Part shown: one piece after another, positions 19,763 through 25,000 of the stretch
Numbering within the stretch: the stretch's first letter is position 1
Layout of the letters: the number at the start of each line of letters is the position of its first letter
Assembly: GCA_003049465.1 (NCBI GenBank)
Contig: PYSS01000121.1
Coordinates: forward strand, 1 to 25,000
Length of the DNA: 25,000 bases
Direction of reading: 5' to 3'
Origin: Magnaporthiopsis rhizophila
Lineage: Eukaryota > Ascomycota > Sordariomycetes > Magnaporthales > Magnaporthaceae
Notes under the pieces: model-generated
Told to the model about the DNA's origin: nothing
The model's input: only the letters and a program-made list of their open reading frames with translations
Databases searched by the model: none
Position numbers and translations under genes: made by a program

Positions 19763-21156
19763 ACCCCTCCCTCGCCCTAGGCGCGCGCTTCGGCGCATCG
19801 AGAGGCTGTTTTTGTGTCTGTCTTGTTTTCTTTTTCTTTTTTTTTTTTTTTTTTTTTCAATGTTTTTGTCAACTCTTTCGGGGGGCCTGGTGGCCATGGG
19901 ATTTTGCCTTGTTTTTTTTTTTTTTGTTTTTTTTTGTTTTTTTTTTTCTGTAGAGATACCATGACACTGTCAAGATACCCGGAAGCATTGGGCGGAGTTT
20001 TGTAGAATTTTGTAATGATTATGACCAAGACCATTCTGCGTGCTTTGTTTCCTGGGTGGTGCCATCGTTGCCATGTTTGGGCCTGGGTGCTTGGATGAAG
20101 TCTGGTCTGCCTGGCCACAGCAGTCGCAAGGTTTCCAAGGCATGCACGAAACTAACCGTCCTGGGAAGATGGCGTAGACGTGCTCACCACGAAGCTTGTG
20201 ATGCCGTGGAATCAGTCGATGACTGACTCTACCTCGGCGCAGCCCAAAGGACTCAGTCCGACGTCCATTCTGGCCATATGGCATGTGGAGTAGCTGATGA
20301 TGCATCCCAGCTTGATCTGAGGTGAAACAGGTTGTGGCCTGTCACTGCCTCCCGCTGTCCTCGTGCCCGCCCGGTTCCGATCAGTCTCAAACGCTAAACC
20401 TGCCTGGCCCTCCCTGTCCTTACGCCAAGGAAAAAGGGGTCCAGCTCAACCTTTTCCACGATAAACCCAATCCACGCCGGCTCCCGGTCGTCCCCCGTCC
20501 CGGCATCATGCCCCCCTTGTGACAGGGTAGACCGTCTGTACATACAAGGTGGTAGTTTAACTCATTCGGGCCAACGGGGTCGCAAATTGGGACGGGAACA
20601 GTATCAGCATCAGACGCCGTATTCCCGGTGGCAGGGTATAGCAGCAACTGTTTATCAATTATTCCCCCATCGCCCTCCTCGGCTGACACAAGCAGCTCCG
20701 AGCAGGTAAGGACATGGCAAAAATACGGAGGTGCCCCGGGGTAGAGAATAAGGCCCGAAACGGCTTTGCATCTGTTGCATGAAGAGGGAGAACCAGAGCC
20801 GGCACTTGATCGGGCGGCAAGTCCAAGCGAGACCCCGCTTGACACCACTGACGCACTCGAGATGGGGCCGGCGGGGGCGCCCTGACTTCGGGGCCGCCAG
20901 AGCTGCGTATAAGAAGATGGATGATGGGCTTGTGTCCCCCCAGGTTTTTACTGTCATCTCCTGCATCCAACCATCCGTTCTTATTTCCGGCGCGCCAAAC
21001 TTTTCCACTCTTTTAGCGACCTGGTGTCGAATTTTGTAGTTTTATTTGTTTTCATCTCGTGTGTTATCATCTCACTCCTTTTGATACCCAAGCTGTCTCC
21101 CAGGTACCCGTCCCAGCAGCACCAACGCCAACCTCCCATTCCAACACCCGCCAAAA
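19763..21156. other. Intergenic with T tracts; promoter of the BAS-type gene at right
   Basis: Long T runs at about 19837-19857 and 19911-19947 follow the stop of the large gene and probably mark its 3' end. The middle shows no gene. The right end carries a possible TATA box and a pyrimidine-rich leader of the BAS-type gene. Confidence 0.6.
20908..20913 (+). promoter_or_regulatory. Possible TATA box of the BAS-type gene
   Basis: TATAAG lies about 250 nt before the ATG at 21157, giving a leader of roughly 215 nt, normal for a small secreted-protein gene. It is not a perfect TATAAA, so the call is tentative. Confidence 0.35.
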
Positions 21157-21507
21157 ATGGTTCACGTCGCCTTTTTCACCGCATTTACCGGTAAGTTTAT
21201 ACCTGCCCAGCCCTGCCCTGCTTGGCCCTGCCAGACAGACCGGCAGCTAGCTGACGCCCGTCGGCCAAACCCAACCCCAGTGGCCGCCTCGGTCCTGGCC
21301 ATCGTGGTGCCCAACAAGGACGGCGCCAAGAACGTGGGCAACGGCAAGGGGTTGCAGTTCATCACGGGCGGCTGCCTCAACAACGCCGACTGCGTGACCG
21401 CCTGCTGCGCCGGCAACGGCGCCGGCCAGGGCGTCTGCTCCGCCGCCATCGCCGCCAACCAGGGCGGCAAGACGGGCTGCGGCTTCGTCGCCAAGTCCAA
21501 GAAATAA
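21157..21507 (+). CDS. Biotrophy-associated (BAS2-like) small secreted cysteine-rich protein
   Basis: Two exons, 21157-21190 and 21281-21507, are joined across a 90-nt intron (donor GTAAGT, acceptor CCCCAG) for 86 residues. The start has a good context (CCAAAAATGG). Splicing gives a signal peptide of about 20 residues (MVHVAFFTAFTVAASVLAIV) that the unspliced frame would not have. The mature part contains GNGKGLQFITGGC, followed by NADC, ACC, GVC and GKTGCGF, six cysteines in all. This layout fits the BAS2-type proteins described from Magnaporthe and found in other Sordariomycetes; there they are expressed during the biotrophic phase of plant infection. The match is from memory of the family pattern, so exact family membership is less certain than the gene itself. 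Confidence 0.82.
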   Translation: MVHVAFFTAFTGKFIPAQPCPAWPCQTDRQLADARRPNPTPVAASVLAIVVPNKDGAKNVGNGKGLQFITGGCLNNADCVTACCAGNGAGQGVCSAAIAANQGGKTGCGFVAKSKK

Positions 21508-22024
21508 GGTTTTTGAGCCTTTTTTTTTCACTTTTCTTCGAGTTGGCCGGGGGGTTATCTGCCGTGGATGCTGTTCGGGAGGAAGGATTTCTTCATTCTT
21601 TTAACAAGGCAAAGCGTTTGGTTCATCATAGCAAAAAAAGATCTTTTGGATAAACCCTCAATGAAGATCACGTTCTAGGTTGGATTTTGCCAATAGTGTT
21701 CGCCTAATAGAACGGGAAGGGCGATGTGGCAACGGCTATCAGCATACAAAAGTCTAGCCCGACCACCAACCTGCCTTGCACAATCCATACATGCCTGCCC
21801 TATCCGCATTTTATCACAGCAACCACAAATGCCATCATCCGTTTGCCTTTGCGGCCAAAGTTCAACTAATTAAACCACAAACATCCACACGTCCCCGTTG
21901 TTCGGGTGTCGGCTTTCGAGTTCGAATAAATGATCATGAGGAGTGTGGGTATCCTTCGCGAATTATCTTTGCTAGCAGCACTACTTCTGGACGTGACCAT
22001 CATTGCCAGGCTGTCTGCCGTTTG
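21508..22024. other. Intergenic
   Basis: 3' flank of the BAS-type gene (T-rich at 21517-21540), then about 450 nt without a supported gene. A 61-codon frame at 21930-22115 (+) is antisense to the cysteine-rich relic and is not supported. Confidence 0.55.
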
Positions 22025-22197
22025 GCAAGTGCAAAAGGCGGCTGTGCCGGACTGGAAGCAGCAGTTGCCGCCGCAGGTCCCGCTCAGCTGCCCAGTTGCC
22101 GACACACCTCGATGATACAACCGGCGCACCGGTAACTCCCCGCCTGGCGGCCCGCCGGGCCTCGAGGGGCGAGGCGTCGGCCAGGCCGCTAAGAGGA
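22025..22197 (-). pseudogene. Decayed relative of the 14.2 kb cysteine-rich secreted protein
   Basis: On the minus strand, 22075-22025 encodes CGGNCCFQSGTAAFCTC, with C-x3-CC-x8-C-x-C spacing identical to the C-terminus of the protein at 14172-14486. Just upstream, in another frame, is ASPLEAR (about 22155-22180), matching the PLEAR of that protein. Upstream again, in a third register, is a hydrophobic LGFLLAA. There is no ATG for the leader, and no stop follows the last cysteine as it does in the relative. A 49-nt intron (donor GTTACC, acceptor GGGCAG) could join the PLEAR and cysteine frames. The missing start and the earlier frame change still favour a pseudogene. Confidence 0.4.
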
Positions 22198-22254
22198 AAC
22201 CGAGGGTGTGGCGAATATGGCCGAGGGGCGTATTGTTGCTGGGCTTGGTGGAAA

Positions 22255-22256
<2 letters not shown>

Positions 22257-22320
<64 letters not shown>
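22257..22320 (+). repeat. (CT)32 microsatellite
   Basis: Perfect CT alternation for 64 nt, beginning about 60 nt upstream (minus strand) of the cysteine-rich relic. On the minus strand it reads (GA)n, which generates an artificial Arg-Glu run in open frames. Confidence 0.97.
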
Positions 22321-22324
<4 letters not shown>

Positions 22325-22676
22325 ATGTGTGTGTGAAGAGGAGGAGCAGTGAAAACACTTGCTAGATTCTGGTGTTGGTGCTTTCAACAGCAGCCTTTTG
22401 GCAATTTCGAATATCAAGATTCAAATTTGCTTTTTTGCGGTTAGGATACCTCAAACCCAAGTACCAAGAGTTTATCCACAATATTAACAAACATTTGGTT
22501 AAAGTCAAGTCAACCTCTGTGAAATACGTGAATAAAAGCGCACAGAATCACCGGCATCTATTCGTACATAAAAAGAGAAGGAAGTCCAAAAAGAGAGATG
22601 AATGATAAAATAAGCAACACACTCGATCCCACATGCCCACCTTAACATCCTAGCTCTCCTATCAGTTATAAACCTA
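22321..22676. other. Intergenic, AT-rich
   Basis: 3' flank of the leftward membrane-protein gene. The base composition is AT-rich compared with the rest of the window. No gene is supported. Confidence 0.6.
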
Positions 22677-23529
22677 CTACACTTGAGTAGAAACTTTGTC
22701 TGGGGAAACGGTTTTGGCTGGATCGGAATTCGCAGCTTCAGTCGGCTCGGCAGGTTTATTCGTCTTCAGCTTGGACTTCATAGACTCCAGCATGGACTTC
22801 GGCTTGGATTTCGGCTTCAACCTCAGCCTGGACATCCCGCCGTTGGTCGTATCTTGATAGACGCATACGGTTGCGCCATCTACACTGGTGTCCACTCTAA
22901 AACAGCGCTCTCTCGTTAGAATCGTCGTCCTGTCTGCTTGCTGAAAACAATAGGCGCAGGCAAGGGCTGCTGGAGGCAAGGGGGGAATCCTGGCAGAGGG
23001 GTGGGAGGAAGAAACAAGATCAACTTACAAAAACATTGCAGCGGCGACGATGACTCCAATGCCGTACTGCCGGTTGCGCACCAGCTTCCAGAGGTTCGGA
23101 TTAGCGTCTGCGGGGATGAGGGCGAGATCCACGTTATACGGGACGGCCCATTGATCGGCGATGGCGAGTGCCTGGTTCCATCGGATGACCACGACTACCA
23201 GCGCGGCAATGGACAGGGCGATGGAGATAGCCGCGCAGATGGAGGTCACCACTTGACCTGCTACATGCGATATGGGCTGCAGGATTACACTGATCGCCAC
23301 ATACTAGGGTTTGTATGCATAGATTTAGCCGCTTGGAGCACTTGGGGTGTGGGCTGGAAGCAGGGGGAGATAGATTACTCACACTAGAAAGCAGAAGGAT
23401 GACGGCTGTCTTGGATTCAGGGACCGGGATATCGGCGCAAAGGAGGATGATGGTGTAGATAAAAATCAGGCTGCGATTTGCGGCGAACAGATATTTGATC
23501 GACTGACCAATTAGGTGTGAGCCCCTCAT
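22677..23529 (-). CDS. Four-helix membrane protein of unknown function
   Basis: Three exons are proposed: 23529-23383, 23303-23029 and 22929-22677, for 224 residues. Intron 1 (79 nt) has GTGAGT and CCCTAG. Intron 2 (99 nt) has GTAAGT and GACAG; the nearer-consensus TTTCAG at 22941 would bring a stop after a few codons. Four hydrophobic segments are visible: SLIFIYTIILLCADI, AVILLLSSYVAISVIL, ICAAISIALSIAALVVVVI and GIGVIVAAAMFLTTIL. A conserved-looking loop lies between the third and fourth (IADQWAVPYNVDLALI). The C-terminal tail is Lys/Pro/Ser-rich and presumably cytosolic. It looks like a fungal-specific integral membrane protein, but I cannot name a family. An upstream exon ending in GGTCAG is possible. 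Confidence 0.7.
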
Positions 23530-24106
23530 CGTTACTATAAAGGTTCGATAAGCCCAAAATGCGAGTTGTAAGTTTAGATGTTGGAGCAAGAGTTTGAAGG
23601 AGTTAAACAGTCATTAGCAGTAGAATAATATTGGGTTTGATAATACAGGCCGCATTTATACCGAACAGTTCTTGTGGGGGCTCGATTGGTATCCTTTCTT
23701 CCTAAACAGGTTAATTAAATCCATGCTTCCAATTTATGATTAAAAACCAGCTACGCACGGAAGCGGCAAGGCAGTAAGTGTTGTGTGATTAATCATTTCT
23801 TTCATTCTTTGTTGTGGCTGGAATTTTTATAGCTGTCGATGGGGCTAGAACTTGGCCCATTTCGAAAGCGGAAAGGCTTTCTTTGTCTCGACAGGTAAAT
23901 CAGGAAGCCTGTGTGCGGGGCCAGAGCGAGGTCCGTTTCCGGAACCCTCTGTTCAAAACTTGTCCACATACCATGCACCCAGCCGCCTGCATTAGGTGTA
24001 TGCACTTTTGGTAACTGGCTAGGGATGATCGGCGCAGAAAGGATATGCTGGGAGGAAATGACCAGCCGCACTTGGCGAGCAGGCCAAGCCAACGCGCCCT
24101 TTGCGA
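23530..24106. other. Intergenic, partly AT-rich
   Basis: Promoter side of the membrane-protein gene. AT-rich DNA at about 23590-23830 is followed by GC-richer sequence. The long minus-strand frame ending at 23802 loses coding character here. No gene is supported. Confidence 0.5.
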
Positions 24107-24280
24107 ATGGACCTCCTTCAGTCCTACAAGGACGATGCCAAGGGCTTGTACACAGGGCTGCGTATGGCCTCGTACGCCCACGGCGAGGACTCTCTCCCGA
24201 CCAACACCACTTGCCTGGCCAGAGGCCCATACTTCCTAACGTGGGCCAAGAGCGTCGCTGAGACGGCGACTCAAGGGTGT
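24107..24280 (+). pseudogene. Coding-like fragment, unknown protein
   Basis: From the ATG at 24107 the frame reads with strong GC-rich third positions for about 55 codons. It includes LLQSYKDDAKGLYTGLRMAS and TCLARGPYFLTWAKSVAETA. After about 24280 it turns into low-complexity Arg/Pro/Gln sequence and stops at 24433. No donor site giving a sensible continuation was found. It may be a truncated relic or an exon of an unrecognised gene. Confidence 0.3.
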
Positions 24281-24698
24281 CGATCACAGCAGGCCCAGCC
24301 GCCGAGGTGCCTTGAGCGGAAGCCAGTTGCAGTCCCGCCTTCTGGAGGATGGCGCGGTGGAAGGGATCTTTCTCACGATTTTCCTCCATCGCGTACTCGG
24401 TCGCGGCGTTGTCGCCAGTGCCGGCGTAACTAGCGGCGGCCTCATCCAGGCGCGCACGCTCGCTTCACGAGGCCGGTTCAACAGCCGGGGCGCTGTCCGG
24501 ATCCGGGAGCGGCCACGGAATGCTGGATTGTCAGGCCATAACGGGGGTCCAGGTGGGATCCTCGTCTTCGTTGTCTTGGGCGGTATATTCTTCTTGGTCC
24601 CCGGAACCGGAATCGTTCAAACCCACTCAAAGCTAAAATCAGACTTCGGGTCGAAAAAAGGCGACCGTTGTGCGAGCGTATCGGGTGTCCTGGCTCAT
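24200..24698 (-). pseudogene. Multiply frameshifted coding relic, unknown protein
   Basis: Reading leftward, coding-like pieces follow one another in shifting frames. An ATG at 24698 starts MSQDTRYARTTVAFF. After a T6 run, the +1 frame gives DPKSDFSFEWV. A further shift gives SGDQEEYTAQDNEDEDPTW, ended by TGA near 24540. From about 24460 comes LDEAAASYAGTGDNAATEYA and then ENREKDPFHRAILQKAGLQL. The pieces are too close together for introns at the first two joins, so successive small indels are the simplest explanation. The family is not recognised. The left end overlaps the plus-strand fragment, so at most one of the two is right in the overlap. Confidence 0.35.
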
Positions 24699-24798
24699 GC
24701 TCCAGGAGTGCGTCGGCGGTAGACGGCCTTCAAGCAAAGCGCAATGCCGGTGCTGGCATCCTGTTATATGCATCTCCACCAAGTTTCTGCGCAGTTAG

Positions 24799-24993
24799 TT
24801 AGTTCATGGCATAAGGGACGCCAGCAATAAGCTCAGAGCAGGTGGCGTCGAGGAAACAGACATGCAAAAATATGGAAAGCATGGAAGTAAAGGAACTTGT
24901 AATAGTCCTTCGAACATCATCAGGGATGAATCCGGAAGCACAAAACAAGAGGACGTTGGACTGCAGACGGGTGACAAGTTCACGGTTCGACAT
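24799..24993 (-). CDS. Possible small or partial gene at the right edge
   Basis: 64 codons from an ATG at 24993 (MSNRELVTRLQSNVLLFCAS), ending with TAA at 24799. Codon use is pyrimidine-ending, as in fungal genes. There is a central hydrophobic stretch (SSFTSMLSIFLHVCFLDATC). The frame is open toward the window edge, so this could be the last exon of a gene extending beyond 25000. No family is recognised. Confidence 0.3.
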   Translation of the reverse strand: MSNRELVTRLQSNVLLFCASGFIPDDVRRTITSSFTSMLSIFLHVCFLDATCSELIAGVPYAMN

Positions 24994-25000
24994 GCGCGGG

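Noticed and set aside
18716..19897. 393-codon minus-strand frame
   Set aside because: Antisense to the Ala/Arg/Lys-rich C-terminus of the large gene, whose sense frame has splice-consistent continuity.
37..22320. GA and CT tracts as ends of one large inverted repeat
   Set aside because: The two microsatellites are in opposite orientation but their flanks share no sequence, so there is no evidence that they bound a mobile element.
24610..24622. GTTCAAACC resembling a tRNA B box
   Set aside because: No A box at the right distance and no cloverleaf; it lies inside coding-like sequence.

Overview
The window looks like nuclear DNA of a filamentous ascomycete, most likely a Sordariomycete. Genes carry short introns (49-173 nt) with GTATGT/GTAAGT-type donors, CTAAC/CTGAC branch sites and CAG/TAG acceptors. 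Coding DNA has GC-rich third positions, and intergenic stretches are long and untranslated-looking. A biotrophy-associated (BAS)-type secreted protein and a second small cysteine-rich secreted protein suggest a plant-associated species. The exact genus cannot be read from the sequence.

Layout, left to right. 0.64-4.12 kb (-): a large F-box/WD40 protein, probably the FWD-1 type substrate receptor of an SCF ubiquitin ligase. 4.1-9.6 kb: a gene-poor stretch with two coding relics (a frameshifted reading frame at 5.65-6.14 kb and half of a Zn2Cys6 cluster at 6.27 kb), then a long leader or promoter. 9.65-13.13 kb (+): Cdc24, the Rho/Cdc42 exchange factor of cell polarity, in five exons. 14.17-14.49 kb (-): a small secreted cysteine-rich protein. 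15.39-15.79 kb (-): mitochondrial small-subunit ribosomal protein Mrp10 (mS37), sharing a divergent promoter with a 1,064-residue, probably nuclear, low-complexity protein at 16.48-19.76 kb (+). 21.16-21.51 kb (+): BAS-type secreted protein with six cysteines. About 22.03-22.20 kb (-): decayed relative of the 14.2 kb cysteine-rich protein, beside a (CT)32 tract. 22.68-23.53 kb (-): four-helix membrane protein in three exons. 23.5-25 kb: several short coding-like fragments on both strands, probably gene relics or part of a gene running off the right edge.

The genes do not form a pathway. Housekeeping genes (protein turnover, polarity, mitochondrial translation) alternate with accessory DNA holding secreted-protein genes and decayed copies. 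I found no transposase, reverse transcriptase, tRNA, rRNA or CRISPR array. Start sites and splice junctions were deduced by eye from frame continuity and consensus sites, with no transcript evidence.
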